The notes: generated by a model not told the origin, from the letters alone. Shown: positions 43,617-53,192, numbered from the stretch's first letter. The stretch is DNA of 64,000 nucleotides from an uncultured Pseudomonadota bacterium (GCA_902826225.1 CADEED010000001.1:37517-101516), one strand, 5' to 3'. Translations and numbers: made by a program.

Positions 43617-44753
43617 ATGGACGAGTCGGCCGAAGACGGTTCGGGATATTTCCTTTATCACTCGATCGGCATGTTTCCGGGCAAGGCCCGGCAGGTCGCG
43701 GGAGCCGTCGCGGCCGTCGCGCAGATCTGGGGCGCGCCCGACGACGCGCAATGGCCGCGCTCGCTCGAGATCCGCGCCCGGTTCCTCGAGCGCTGGCGCG
43801 AGGTGATCCACGCGCCGGCCGGCACGCTGACCGCGGCCGAGAACGTCACGACGGCGCTGTACTCGGTCGTCGGCGCCCTGCCCGATCGCCACCTCAAGGG
43901 CCGTTGCGTGCTCATCGCCGCGGACTGCTTCCCGAGCCTGCACTTCCTGCTGTCGGGCATGGCGGAGCGGCGCGGCTTCACGCTGCGCACAGTGCCGCGG
44001 CGCGCCGGGGAGAACTGGGTGCGGGACGAGGATTTCATCGCCGCGTGGGGACCGGATGTCGGCGTGGCGCTGCTCACGTGGGTGACGTCGACGTCCTCGC
44101 ATCGCTGCGACCTGCGCGCGCTCGTCGAACACGGCCGGAAGATGGGCACGCTCGTCGGCGCAGACATCACGCAAGGCGTCGGCATCCTTCCCTTCGACCT
44201 CGCGGCGTCTCCGCCGGATTTCATCGTCGCATCCACGCTCAAGTGGTTGTGCGGCGTCGCCGGCGCGGGAATCCTGCACGTGAGCGACTCATTGCTGCCC
44301 GAGTGCCGGCCGGAACTGCGCGGCTGGTTCTCCCAGGAGAACCCGTTCGCCTGGGAACTCGACGGATTCGACTATGCGCGCGACGCCCGACGGTTCGATC
44401 ACGGCACGCCGTCGATCTTCGCGGCTGCTGCGTGTCTGCCCGCGCTCGAATGGCATGCGCAGCAGGAATCCGGCGCGTTGCTCACCCACAACCACACGCT
44501 GACGCGCGCGTTGATCGAAGGTTGCCGAAAGCTCGGTCTCGAACTGGTCAGTCCGGGCGAGGAGCACAGGCGCGGCGGCAGCGTGATGTTTCGCTCGCCG
44601 GCGGGCGCCCCCGCCCCGGCGCTCGTGCAGGCGCTGCGCGAGCGCGACATCTTCGTCGACTGCCGCGGTTCGACCCTGCGCTTCTCCCCCGGCAACGTCA
44701 CGACCGCCGGCGGCATCGAACGCCTGCTGGCAGCCTTGCACGCGATGGTCTGA
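43617..44753 (+). CDS. Class V aminotransferase, kynureninase-like
   Basis: A 378-residue PLP enzyme of fold type I, class V. Features are TAAENVTTALYSVVGAL near the cofactor phosphate, the aspartate and histidine-like segment GADITQGVGILPFDL, the Schiff-base lysine Lys209 in ASTLKWLCGVAGAG and late arginines in DCRGSTLRFSPG. The general pattern is that of kynureninases and related beta-lyases. The ATG at 43617 is preferred; a GTG at 43611 in the same frame would add two residues. Its head-to-head position with the PrnB-like gene suggests a two-step conversion of tryptophan-type substrates. Substrate and reaction are inferred. Confidence 0.78.
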   Translation: MDESAEDGSGYFLYHSIGMFPGKARQVAGAVAAVAQIWGAPDDAQWPRSLEIRARFLERWREVIHAPAGTLTAAENVTTALYSVVGALPDRHLKGRCVLIAADCFPSLHFLLSGMAERRGFTLRTVPRRAGENWVRDEDFIAAWGPDVGVALLTWVTSTSSHRCDLRALVEHGRKMGTLVGADITQGVGILPFDLAASPPDFIVASTLKWLCGVAGAGILHVSDSLLPECRPELRGWFSQENPFAWELDGFDYARDARRFDHGTPSIFAAAACLPALEWHAQQESGALLTHNHTLTRALIEGCRKLGLELVSPGEEHRRGGSVMFRSPAGAPAPALVQALRERDIFVDCRGSTLRFSPGNVTTAGGIERLLAALHAMV

Positions 44754-44759
44754 CGCTCC

Positions 44760-46685
44760 TTACTGGCGCGTCACCACGACATTGTCGAAGCCCGCCTCGA
44801 TGAGGCTCGCCGGATTCCCGTCGTAGGCTTCGACGCGCAGGCGGATCGTCTGCCCCGCGTAGGCGCTGAGGTTCGCGGTCCCGTTCGACCACGTGCCCGC
44901 GCGATTGGCGGGCGTCCCGCCGCGCGCGAACACCGTGAGCGGCGTTCCGTTGACGCCGACCACCCGCACCCGGAACAGATCCACCGCCGTGGCGTTGCCG
45001 AGGTGCGCGAAGAAATAGCGGAATCGCAGCGTGATCGTGCCGCCGGCCGGCAACGTGATCGGCGGCGACTGCACCGACGTGAGACCGCCGTCGACATCGC
45101 GCGACCAGGCCGCCGATCCCGACGCCAGCTCGGTGACGAAGCAGTTGACGGAGCCGGCGTCGCAGCTGCCGGGCTGCAGAGCGACGCCTTCGGATGATGT
45201 CGGCTGCGGGTCGCCGCGCTGCCATCCGCCGTAGAACGCGGTGTTGATGCCCGGGGTCAGCGTCCAGCCGCGATCGATTTCGAGGTCGTCGCTGAACAGC
45301 GTGGTGGTGCCGGACGTCACGGTCAGTGTCGCGGAGTTGCTCAGCACGGATCCCGCGGCATTGCTCACCCTGACGCGGAACGCCGCGCCATCATCGGCGG
45401 CAACCGCCGTCAGCGAGTAGACAGGCGCGTTGGCGCCCGGGATGTCCACGCCGTTGCGCTGCCACTGGTATTGCAATGGAGCCGTTCCAGTGGCCGTCAC
45501 GGAGAAGGTCACCGACTGACCGGCCGCGACGGAGGCGCTCTGCGGACTGGACGTGATCCCCGGGCCGACCGCACCCGCGAACTGCACGCGCCATACTTCG
45601 CCCCCGTTGCCGCGTGCGAGGTACCACAGGGAACCGTCCGTGTTGACCTGGAGGTCGACGAGCGAGGAGATCCCGGTGGCGAATCCGGCGGACGTCGAGT
45701 AGTTCGGCGGGCTCAGCATGCGAATGAAACCGCCGCAGAAGTCGCCGAAGAAGTAGCGGCCGGCATACTCCGCGGGAAACGTCGCCGTGTCGGGCCGGTA
45801 GAACGCGGCGCCGGTGATCGCGCAGTTGCTTCCCGCGTTCTGGTAAGCGTGGACCGGGTAGGTGACGCCGGCGACGCCGGCGGGATTCGGGCCCTCGGTC
45901 TGCGGCCAGCCGAAGTTCGCCCCGGCCGCGCCGAGGTTCACCTCTTCCCAGGAGTCCTGGCCCACGTCGTTGACGTGGATCCGGCCGTTCGATCGATCGA
46001 CCGCAAAGTTGAACGGGTTACGCAGGCCGCGCGCCCAGATGAGCTGGTTGATATCGGTGGTCTGGCCGAGGAATGGATTGTCGGCGGGAATGGAGCCGTC
46101 GGCGTTGATGCGCAGGACCTTGCCCAGGGTCGTGGTGAGCGACGGCGAATTCGCGGAGTTGGCGTTGTCACCGACCGCCACGTAGATCTTGCCGTCTCCG
46201 CCGAAGTGGATCGCGCCGCCGTTGTGGTTGGTGGCCGAGCTCAGGGCGGGCAGATCGAGCAGCGGGAATTCGCTGCCGGCCGCGACGACGTCCGGGTTCG
46301 ACGCGCTGGCCGTGAACCGGCTCAGGCGATTGTGGATCGGCGACGTCGACGTCGTGTAGTACACGTAGAGATGCCGGTTGGTCGCGAAGTTCGGATCGAA
46401 CGCGACACCCAGCAAGCCGCGCTCGCCCGACGAGTTCACGCTCAGCGTCAGGAAGGGCTGCGCGAGCAGCGCGCCGTCGCGAATGACGCGCAACGCGCCA
46501 CCCTGCTGCGCGACGAAGAGGCGGCCGTCGGGAGCGAATGCCATCGCCGTCGGACTAGCTAGACCGGCGGCGACACGCGTTTCGGCAAAGCCGGCCGGCA
46601 ACGACGCGGCATGCACCGCCGCCGCGTTGAAGAAAAACGCCAGCACGAGCGTGAACGGCAGCCGGCGGGAATGAACTGCGGCCAT
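44760..46685 (-). CDS. PQQ-type sugar dehydrogenase with Ig-like domain
   Basis: A 641-residue secreted protein. After the signal peptide (LPFTLVLAFFFNAAAVHA) a six-bladed propeller of the soluble glucose dehydrogenase (GdhB/HHIP) family covers about residues 28-370, with GERGLLGVAFDPNF, the family histidine in ATNHNGGAIHFGGDGKIYVA, and IWARGLRNPFNFAVD. An Ig-like domain (PQSASVAAGQSVTFSVTATG) and a C-terminal jelly-roll domain (about 500-641) follow and may bind sugar or cell surface. It would oxidise aldoses with PQQ in the periplasm or outside. The ATG at 46685 opens the signal peptide. No PQQ synthesis genes are near. Confidence 0.82.
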   Translation of the reverse strand: MAAVHSRRLPFTLVLAFFFNAAAVHAASLPAGFAETRVAAGLASPTAMAFAPDGRLFVAQQGGALRVIRDGALLAQPFLTLSVNSSGERGLLGVAFDPNFATNRHLYVYYTTSTSPIHNRLSRFTASASNPDVVAAGSEFPLLDLPALSSATNHNGGAIHFGGDGKIYVAVGDNANSANSPSLTTTLGKVLRINADGSIPADNPFLGQTTDINQLIWARGLRNPFNFAVDRSNGRIHVNDVGQDSWEEVNLGAAGANFGWPQTEGPNPAGVAGVTYPVHAYQNAGSNCAITGAAFYRPDTATFPAEYAGRYFFGDFCGGFIRMLSPPNYSTSAGFATGISSLVDLQVNTDGSLWYLARGNGGEVWRVQFAGAVGPGITSSPQSASVAAGQSVTFSVTATGTAPLQYQWQRNGVDIPGANAPVYSLTAVAADDGAAFRVRVSNAAGSVLSNSATLTVTSGTTTLFSDDLEIDRGWTLTPGINTAFYGGWQRGDPQPTSSEGVALQPGSCDAGSVNCFVTELASGSAAWSRDVDGGLTSVQSPPITLPAGGTITLRFRYFFAHLGNATAVDLFRVRVVGVNGTPLTVFARGGTPANRAGTWSNGTANLSAYAGQTIRLRVEAYDGNPASLIEAGFDNVVVTRQ

Positions 46686-46825
46686 GAGACCTCCCTGGTT
46701 GCCGCAATCTGTGCTCGCCGCCGGGTGGCGCGTATCGGACGATCGCCCGCGTGGAGGTGGCCCGCGGCTGACAGACGCGCAGCATGGCGAATGCGCTGCA
46801 GTGCACAGGAACCGGCGAGGTGCGG

Positions 46826-48409
46826 CTAGCGCTGCTCCGCGCGCCAGCGGATCAGGATGTTCATGTTGCGCAGGTATTCCTGCGTCGATATCGCGATGGT
46901 CTTCGCGGTGTCGGTGAATGGCGAAGTGTCCGTCTCGTCGCCGACGTGCGTGCCGGCGAAATCTCCGGTCGCCTTCGCGGGCGGCGTCGCGCCCTTGAAG
47001 GGATGGCTCGTCTGCGGCAGCGGCGCGGGCCAGAAGCCCGCGGTGTTGAGGCTTGCCAGAGACGCCCCGACCTGCCCGTCGAGATCCTCCGCCTTCGGAG
47101 GCGCGTAACTCGCCGCAAAGAAGCGCGGCAACTCCCCGACCCCCTCGCCCGCCACGAAAGGCGAGGCCTGCGTGAGCTTCTTCGCGTCCGCCGCCTCGAG
47201 CTTCTCGTACTTCGCGCGCAGCGCGGCGGGATCGAGCTTGCGCGTCGACGAATAGTGACCGATGGGCCTGGCCGGCTCGTAGTCGGTGTAGTACTCGCCA
47301 TTCACGATGTTCGAGCCGCGGCGATGCACGTACAGCGCGCGATTGGTGCCGGGCTCGATGAACGTGGGATGCGTGCGCCCGCCGGCGTCGGGCTTCGCGA
47401 GCCGGACCTTTTCCAACCAGCCGATCGCCTCGGGCACGCGCGCGAGCCAGCGCGTGTCGCCCGTCCACTCGTAGAATTTCAACAAGTGATCGATGTTGGA
47501 GGCCGTGGTGTGGGTCGCGAGCGCGAGGGGCTCGTAGGTCCGTGCGGCCGCCGGCTTGAGATCGAGCGTGTACTGCAGCGCCCAGCCCGGGCTCGGCTGT
47601 CCCTGCTGCGACAACAGGAAGAAGTTCATGCCGCGCATGATGGGATCGAGCAGCCGCCGGTCCCCCAGCACCTGGTAGCACTGGACGAGGAACGATACGT
47701 TCTCCCAGGCCACGTCATCGTTGAACGTGTAGTAAGACGAGTAGTCGGCGAGACCCTTCTTCGAGAACTCCTGGCTGATCGGGAAACGCTGCGGCCACGC
47801 GCCGATGGGGTACTGGCTGTCGAGCACGAACTGGATCGCACGGTCGACCGGCGCCTTGTAACGCGAGTCGAGCTTCTCGACGTACAGGCGCAGCAGGAAC
47901 GTGGCCGCATCCGTCGTCGTCTGGTCGTCGAACGTGGCGTTGCCGTAGTAGTGCTGGAACTCCTCGAGGCGCCACGCGTTCTTGCCGATGGTGGCGTACC
48001 AGTCGCGCAGGGACCGGTCGCCCGCGAAGTCGATGAAGTAATTCCAGCCGCCGCTCGGGTGCTGGCCCCAGGTGAGCGCGGACGCGACCCCTTCGGCCGC
48101 GCGGTAGTAGTACTCGTCGCCGGTCGCGTGGTACGCGTCGAGGAACAGGTGGCCCATGCTCGAGGTGCCCGGTGGCTGCAGCCAGATCTGCGTCTCGCGC
48201 GCTTCCATCTCGCCCCAGCGGCGCGACATGTCGGGTAGATAGTTCCAGAGGTAGCCGCCGCGGTACGAAACCTTGTCGACCATGAACTCGGTTGCGCGGC
48301 GCATCGTCGCCTCGACCTCGGCGCGTCCGGGCGCGGCAGCGGACTGCGCCGGGCCGAGCCCGGAAACGCCCGCGAGAAGTAGGGCCGACAGGAAACGTGC
48401 GCGCAACAT
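46826..48409 (-). CDS. PL10-like pectate lyase
   Basis: A 527-residue exported protein whose body has an (alpha/alpha) toroid pattern of the pectate lyase family 10 (Pel_10) group. Segments supporting this are MGHLFLDAYHATGDEYYYRA, HPSGGWNYFIDFAGD, NATFDDQTTTDAATFLLRLY and WPQRFPIS. It should cleave polygalacturonate by beta-elimination. The ATG at 48409 follows GGGGGAAG and opens the signal peptide MLRARFLSALLLAGVSGLG. It pairs functionally with the oligogalacturonate lyase at the window start. The C-terminal 100 residues are less typical and end RNMNILIRWRAEQR, a DUF-like closing seen in related secreted proteins. Confidence 0.78.
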   Translation of the reverse strand: MLRARFLSALLLAGVSGLGPAQSAAAPGRAEVEATMRRATEFMVDKVSYRGGYLWNYLPDMSRRWGEMEARETQIWLQPPGTSSMGHLFLDAYHATGDEYYYRAAEGVASALTWGQHPSGGWNYFIDFAGDRSLRDWYATIGKNAWRLEEFQHYYGNATFDDQTTTDAATFLLRLYVEKLDSRYKAPVDRAIQFVLDSQYPIGAWPQRFPISQEFSKKGLADYSSYYTFNDDVAWENVSFLVQCYQVLGDRRLLDPIMRGMNFFLLSQQGQPSPGWALQYTLDLKPAAARTYEPLALATHTTASNIDHLLKFYEWTGDTRWLARVPEAIGWLEKVRLAKPDAGGRTHPTFIEPGTNRALYVHRRGSNIVNGEYYTDYEPARPIGHYSSTRKLDPAALRAKYEKLEAADAKKLTQASPFVAGEGVGELPRFFAASYAPPKAEDLDGQVGASLASLNTAGFWPAPLPQTSHPFKGATPPAKATGDFAGTHVGDETDTSPFTDTAKTIAISTQEYLRNMNILIRWRAEQR

Positions 48410-48488
48410 TCTTCCCCCTGAACCGGGCCTTTTTTCCGGCATGACACCGGGAGTATTCGCGATTCCGCGTTTGGCGTAAATTGCCGAG

Positions 48489-48653
48489 ATGCGTGAACGA
48501 GTCTGCCAGTGGTTCGTCGCCACCTAGAGCACTCGCTATCCCGGGGGTCTCGCGCTGCGGCTGGCGCGCGTGAAGGGTTACCGGCCCGACAAGCGCGTCG
48601 AGGACGCGGACACGATGGACACGGTGCGCGGGATCTTCGCGGCGCAGTCGTGA
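48489..48653 (+). pseudogene. Possible short gene remnant
   Basis: In one frame ATG at 48489 gives MRERVCQWFVAT, a TAG at 48525, then [18 protein letters not shown] and [20 protein letters not shown] before TGA at 48651. The second part reads like the end of a real protein, with charge and hydrophobic pattern of a helix, but I do not recognise the family. It may be what is left after a deletion between the lyase and permease genes. It could also be chance. Confidence 0.3.
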
Positions 48654-48663
48654 AGCCGCCCCG

Positions 48664-50070
48664 TCAGCCCGGGCGCGCGCCGCCGCGCCGGACCCACAGC
48701 AGCACGAGGAAGCCCGCGCCGAGCACCGCAAGCCCGGCGAGCGCACCCAGCTTCACGTACTTGATGCTGGACCAGAGCACGAAACCGCAGGATGCGCAGA
48801 ACACCAGCGGCAGCCACGGATACCACGGCACCTTGTAAGGTCGCGGCAGGTCCGGGTGCTTGACGCGCAGCACGATCACCGCGAAGCCGCTCAACATGAG
48901 GAAACCCCAGAACACCGGCGAGGTGTAGTCGACCATCGTCACGAAGCCATCGCGCGTCCAGGCGCCGAAGCCGACCAGCGCGACGCCCATCACGCCCTGC
49001 GACACGATGCCGGCGACGGGGATGCCGCGTTCCGTGTTCCACCCGCCGAGACCGGACAGTCGCGGCCAGTCCGCCGCCGCCGCGTAGGTCGTGCGCGCTC
49101 CCACGATGATCGTGGCATTGACCGACGTCAGTGTCGCCAGCGCGATGGCGAGCGCCGTCAGGATTCCGGCCCAGCCGCCGAACGCGTAAGCGATCACGTC
49201 GGACGCGGGCGTGGCGCTCGCCGCGAGCCCCTGCATGCCAAGCCCGCGCAACAATGCCCAGTTGGCGAGTAGATAGAGAACGGTGATCGTCGCCACGGAA
49301 GCGACCAGCGCGCGCAACATGCCGCGCCGCGCGTCGCGCACCTCGGCGGACAGCGTGGACACCTCGCTCCAGCCGCTGAATGCGAACAACACGAACAGCA
49401 GCGCGACTCCGATCGTGCCGGGGATGCCCGGGGCCGACACGACTTCCGGCGTCTTCGGCGGCGCTCCCGCGATCACGAGCGCCACTCCCGCGGCGAACAC
49501 CAGCATGAGGCCGACCACTTCGAGGCCGGTCATCGCGTAGTCCGCGCGCGCGCCCGTATAAAGACCCTTGAGGTTGAATACCGTCATCGAGACGACGGTG
49601 ATCAGCGCATACCAGGAAGAACCGTTGTCCCCGAGAGACCAGACCGCGTTGGTGTAGTCCCCCAGCGTGAAGCCCAGGAACGCGAGCGACCCGCTGTTGA
49701 TGACGGCGAACCGCGCCCAGGCGAACAGGAACGCGGTGTCGTGGCCGTAGGCGACCTTGAGGAAGTGGTAGTCACCGCCCGCGCTCGGCAGCATCGACGA
49801 CAGCTCCGCGAAGCACAGCGCGCCGGCAAGCGTCACGAGACCGCCGGCGATCCACGCGGAGTAGAACCAGAATGGAGTCTCCGCCGCCCCGGCGATCGTG
49901 GAGGGCGACTTGAAGATGCCCGCGCCCACCACCATCGCCACCGCGACCATCACCACGTACAGCACGCTGACGTGCCGGCGTGGCGCACTCGCGCCGGCCG
50001 CGTCAGAAGGAAGCGCGGAGCCCTCCGTAGACGAAGCGACCGTTGAAGCCGATGGGCGAGAGGACGTCAT
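48664..50070 (-). CDS. APC-family amino-acid permease (LAT/SteT type)
   Basis: A permease of about 468 residues with twelve hydrophobic helices. The first helix has the APC signature VAMVVGAGIFKSPSTIAG, then GALCFAELSSMLPSAGGDYH, FAFSGWSEVSTLSAEVRDAR and the late HPDLPRPYKVPWYPWLP typical of serine/threonine and related exchangers. The start is unsure: ATG at 50070 overlaps the end of the TonB receptor gene by 68 bp, while GTG at 49971 would start just before helix 1 without overlap; neither has a good ribosome site. As the gene follows a TonB receptor, the two may take up the same peptide or amino acid. Confidence 0.82.
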   Translation of the reverse strand: MTSSRPSASTVASSTEGSALPSDAAGASAPRRHVSVLYVVMVAVAMVVGAGIFKSPSTIAGAAETPFWFYSAWIAGGLVTLAGALCFAELSSMLPSAGGDYHFLKVAYGHDTAFLFAWARFAVINSGSLAFLGFTLGDYTNAVWSLGDNGSSWYALITVVSMTVFNLKGLYTGARADYAMTGLEVVGLMLVFAAGVALVIAGAPPKTPEVVSAPGIPGTIGVALLFVLFAFSGWSEVSTLSAEVRDARRGMLRALVASVATITVLYLLANWALLRGLGMQGLAASATPASDVIAYAFGGWAGILTALAIALATLTSVNATIIVGARTTYAAAADWPRLSGLGGWNTERGIPVAGIVSQGVMGVALVGFGAWTRDGFVTMVDYTSPVFWGFLMLSGFAVIVLRVKHPDLPRPYKVPWYPWLPLVFCASCGFVLWSSIKYVKLGALAGLAVLGAGFLVLLWVRRGGARPG

Positions 50071-52432
50071 AGGGGAAGTTGCCGAAATAGAAAATGTCTT
50101 CGCTCGATCGGTCCGGATATTCGTCGAGCAGGTTGCTCGCACCCAGGTACACCTGGACCTTGCCCAGACGGTAGCCGATTTCGGCGTCGACCTGCACCTT
50201 CGAGCCGTAGGTCTGCTCGGGCTCGAAGCCGTCGCCGAAATTGAAGACGCGCGTCGTCTCCCCGTAGTGGTTCACCCGACCTAACAACGAAAACTTCTCG
50301 CCCTGCCACTGCGCGTTCAGCGTCGCCTTCTCGTCGGGGGCCGCGCCGACGATCGTATTCGTCTCCTCGACACCCACGAGGATCACGCCGGTCACGGCCG
50401 GATCGTTGACGCTGCGGATCTCGGTGTCCGCGGTGGAATACCCGAACGTGAGATCGAAGCGTCCACCGCCCATCTCGGCGCCGTAGTTCGCGACGAGCTC
50501 CACGCCCTCGGTCCGCGTGTTCACCGCGTTCGTGAAGAAGTTGGCCGCATCGATGTTGCGTGTCGTGCAGATGGCGAGCGCGGCAGCGGGGACGTTGCCG
50601 GGCGAGCAGTCGACGCGCTCGCTCAGCGTGATGCGGTCGTCGACGTCCGTGCGGAACGCGTCGAGCGTCACACTGAAGTGGTCGTTGATGCGGGCCGCGA
50701 GACCCAGGCTCAGATTCAGCGAAGTCTCTTCGTCGAGCGGCCGCGCACCGAGCGCCTGCGCGAGCGGATCGTCGACCGGCAGCGTATTGACGGTCGTGAG
50801 CTGACCGCCGGCGCCGAACGACGTCGACGAGGTACCGAAGCCGAGCTGCACGAGCGACGGCGCGCGCAGGCTGTTCGACACCGCGGCACGCAGCGCGTAA
50901 CCGGGCACGAATTCCCAGCGGCCCGCGAGCTTGCCGGCCACCGTGCCCCCGACGTCCTCGATGTCTTCGTAGCGCGCCGCGACATCCACCTTGACCGTTT
51001 CGGTGAGGTCCACGGAGAGCTCGCCGTAGGCCGAGATCACGTTGCGCGAGAGATCGCGCGTTTCCTCGGGGCGCAGCCCGCCGCCGGCTTGCGCGCCGAC
51101 GGCGAGGAAGTCAGGCGCGTCCGCGAACGGGCCGGCGGCGTAAGAATCGGGATCTCCCGCCTGGCTCTCGAAGGCTTCTCGACGCCACTCAAGGCCCGTG
51201 GCGAAGCTCGCGCCCGCCGCGAGATCGAGCTCCCGCGTGAGATCGAAGTTGAAACTGAGGAGCTGGTTCTGCGTTTCGCCGGAGTCGAACGAGCGCGGGC
51301 TCGTCGGGCCGAGGGAGGGATTCAGCGAATTGCGCACGCCCTGTTCGAATTCGTTCTGTCCGAACGACACGCTTCCGTCCCAGTTCCAGGCGCCGGCTTC
51401 GCCGCGCACCCCGGCGGTGAGCGACACGTCGCGGTTCTCGCCCGTGGTGACGGGACGATAGCCATCCGGGTAGACGGATTCGATGTTGGTCGACGACACC
51501 GGGTAACGGAAGAAGCCGGTGCCCTCGACGTCGCGTTGACCGAAGAGCGCGAAGCCGTAGCCGCGCAAACTACCGAGCGCCGTTTCCGCATTGACCCACA
51601 GGTTGAGATCCTCCGTGGCAGCGTCGCCGGGCTTGTAGTTGCGTTGTCCGCCGACGAGATCGACGTTGGCCTCGTCCTCGAAGAACGGGACGAGATCGAG
51701 ACCCGATCGATTCGTGCCCGCCCGATCGCGATACTCGATGCCGGCGCGCAGGAAGCCGTCGGAACCGAGCGCGGTGCCGAACGAGAGCTGCGCCGTCGTC
51801 GTGCCGCCGTCTTCGATGCTGTCGTCGATCGGATCGAAGTCGGTGAGGTGTTTGCCGTAGCTCAAGGCGACGTCGACACCCTCGGCGCGGTCGTCGAGGA
51901 TGACGTTGACCACGCCCGCGATGGCGTCGGAACCGTATTGCGCGCCGGCGCCGTCGCGCAGCACTTCGATGCGCCGGATCGCATTGGTCGGTATCGAGTT
52001 GAAATCCACGGGCGCGGTGCCGCGGCCGATTTTCGCCTCGATGGTCGTCACCGAGGTGGTGTGGCGGCGTTTGCCGTTCACCAGCACCAGCACCTGGTCG
52101 GGACTCAGACCGCGCAACTGGGCGGGCCGCACGAGATCCGCCGAACCGGAATTCGACTGCCGCGAGAGATTGAACGACGGGACGAGCACCTGCAGCGTCT
52201 GGGCGAGCTCACCGCCGAAGGCGCCCGCGCCCGCGATGCTCTGCGCATCGACGACGTCCACCGGCACGGTCGTATCGAGCGTGGATTCGGCCCGCGCGCG
52301 GGACGCCGTGACGACGATCGACAAGTCCTCGTCATCCGGCGATTCCTGGGCCGCCACGGGCATGGACAGCGCGGCGGCGACGGCCAGGGTCGAGAGCGCG
52401 GCGGACGCCGGCGCGCGATGCGGAATGCGCAT
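50003..52432 (-). CDS. TonB-dependent outer-membrane receptor
   Basis: An 809-residue receptor with a signal peptide (STLAVAAALSMPVAA), a TonB-box-like LSIVVTASRA, a complete plug domain (LRGLSPDQVLVLVNGKRRHT, PTNAIRRIEVLRDGAGAQYG, DAIAGVVNVILDD) and a barrel that ends in FNGRFVYGGLRASF, with the last aromatic residue expected for outer-membrane insertion. It belongs to the type common in Xanthomonas- and Sphingomonas-like bacteria with a leading TASRARA segment. Only a short overlap or gap separates it from the permease. The ligand is unknown. Confidence 0.92.
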   Translation of the reverse strand: MRIPHRAPASAALSTLAVAAALSMPVAAQESPDDEDLSIVVTASRARAESTLDTTVPVDVVDAQSIAGAGAFGGELAQTLQVLVPSFNLSRQSNSGSADLVRPAQLRGLSPDQVLVLVNGKRRHTTSVTTIEAKIGRGTAPVDFNSIPTNAIRRIEVLRDGAGAQYGSDAIAGVVNVILDDRAEGVDVALSYGKHLTDFDPIDDSIEDGGTTTAQLSFGTALGSDGFLRAGIEYRDRAGTNRSGLDLVPFFEDEANVDLVGGQRNYKPGDAATEDLNLWVNAETALGSLRGYGFALFGQRDVEGTGFFRYPVSSTNIESVYPDGYRPVTTGENRDVSLTAGVRGEAGAWNWDGSVSFGQNEFEQGVRNSLNPSLGPTSPRSFDSGETQNQLLSFNFDLTRELDLAAGASFATGLEWRREAFESQAGDPDSYAAGPFADAPDFLAVGAQAGGGLRPEETRDLSRNVISAYGELSVDLTETVKVDVAARYEDIEDVGGTVAGKLAGRWEFVPGYALRAAVSNSLRAPSLVQLGFGTSSTSFGAGGQLTTVNTLPVDDPLAQALGARPLDEETSLNLSLGLAARINDHFSVTLDAFRTDVDDRITLSERVDCSPGNVPAAALAICTTRNIDAANFFTNAVNTRTEGVELVANYGAEMGGGRFDLTFGYSTADTEIRSVNDPAVTGVILVGVEETNTIVGAAPDEKATLNAQWQGEKFSLLGRVNHYGETTRVFNFGDGFEPEQTYGSKVQVDAEIGYRLGKVQVYLGASNLLDEYPDRSSEDIFYFGNFPYDVLSPIGFNGRFVYGGLRASF

Positions 52433-52544
52433 GGGAAATTCCTTCGGTTTGCGGGGCTCGTTCGAGTGGCGCAGAAGCTATCGCCGCCTTTGTACCGCGG
52501 CAATGCACGGCTGGCTATGTGCTGATAACCGACACAATCCGCGC

Positions 52545-53192
52545 ATGACCGGCACACCCGAAGAGGCCACCGTCGTGGAGCAACCCGAGGTCCATCACCC
52601 CCACGTCCATCATCGCGGCGGGCTGCCGCGCTGGCTGGAGCTCGTGATCGCCCTCACCGCCCTGGTGACCTCCGTCAGTTCGATCGTCATCGCGATGCAT
52701 CACGGCGAGGTCATGGAGAAGCTGGTGCAGGCGAACTCGCTGCCGTTCATGCAAGGCGGGTTCAGCGACGCCACCGAACAGGGAGAAGAGATCCTGTCGC
52801 TCGACCTGTTCAACCGCGGCGTCGGTCCTGCCTACCAGCAGAGTCTGCGGCTCTCCGTGGATGGGAAGACGGTGAAATCGGTGAGGGATCTGGTGGCCGC
52901 GGCGATCGGTCCGGAGCTGACCGCGGAGGCGGCCCGCAAGCTCGACTCACTGCAGAATCGAGTTCCGAAGCGGTACATCCCTGCGGGCCAGCAACAGTTC
53001 GTCTTTCGCATCCGGAAGACGCCGGAGAACGCCGTGTATTGGGACCATCTACAAGGCACTCAGACGAGCTGGAACGTCGAGTTCTGCTACTGCTCCGTGT
53101 TCGACGAGTGCTGGCGCGTGCCCGGGAAATGGGAGCAGCCGGTCAAGGCCGCGGCTTGCCCGCGCGACGAAGCCACCGAGTTCGTTCCTTAG
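52545..53192 (+). CDS. Membrane-anchored protein of unknown function
   Basis: Not recognised. The 215-residue product has a histidine-rich N-terminal tail (EVHHPHVHHRGG), one membrane helix at about 30-50 (WLELVIALTALVTSVSSIVI) and a soluble C-terminal domain of about 160 residues that contains four cysteines, two of them in EFCYCSVFDECW. The mature part probably lies in the periplasm. The ATG at 52545 is chosen because earlier in-frame codons run through the promoter and antisense of the TonB receptor gene. The histidine tail could bind metal, but this is speculation. Its stop is 40 bp from the end of the tRNA gene on the other strand. Confidence 0.6.
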   Translation: MTGTPEEATVVEQPEVHHPHVHHRGGLPRWLELVIALTALVTSVSSIVIAMHHGEVMEKLVQANSLPFMQGGFSDATEQGEEILSLDLFNRGVGPAYQQSLRLSVDGKTVKSVRDLVAAAIGPELTAEAARKLDSLQNRVPKRYIPAGQQQFVFRIRKTPENAVYWDHLQGTQTSWNVEFCYCSVFDECWRVPGKWEQPVKAAACPRDEATEFVP

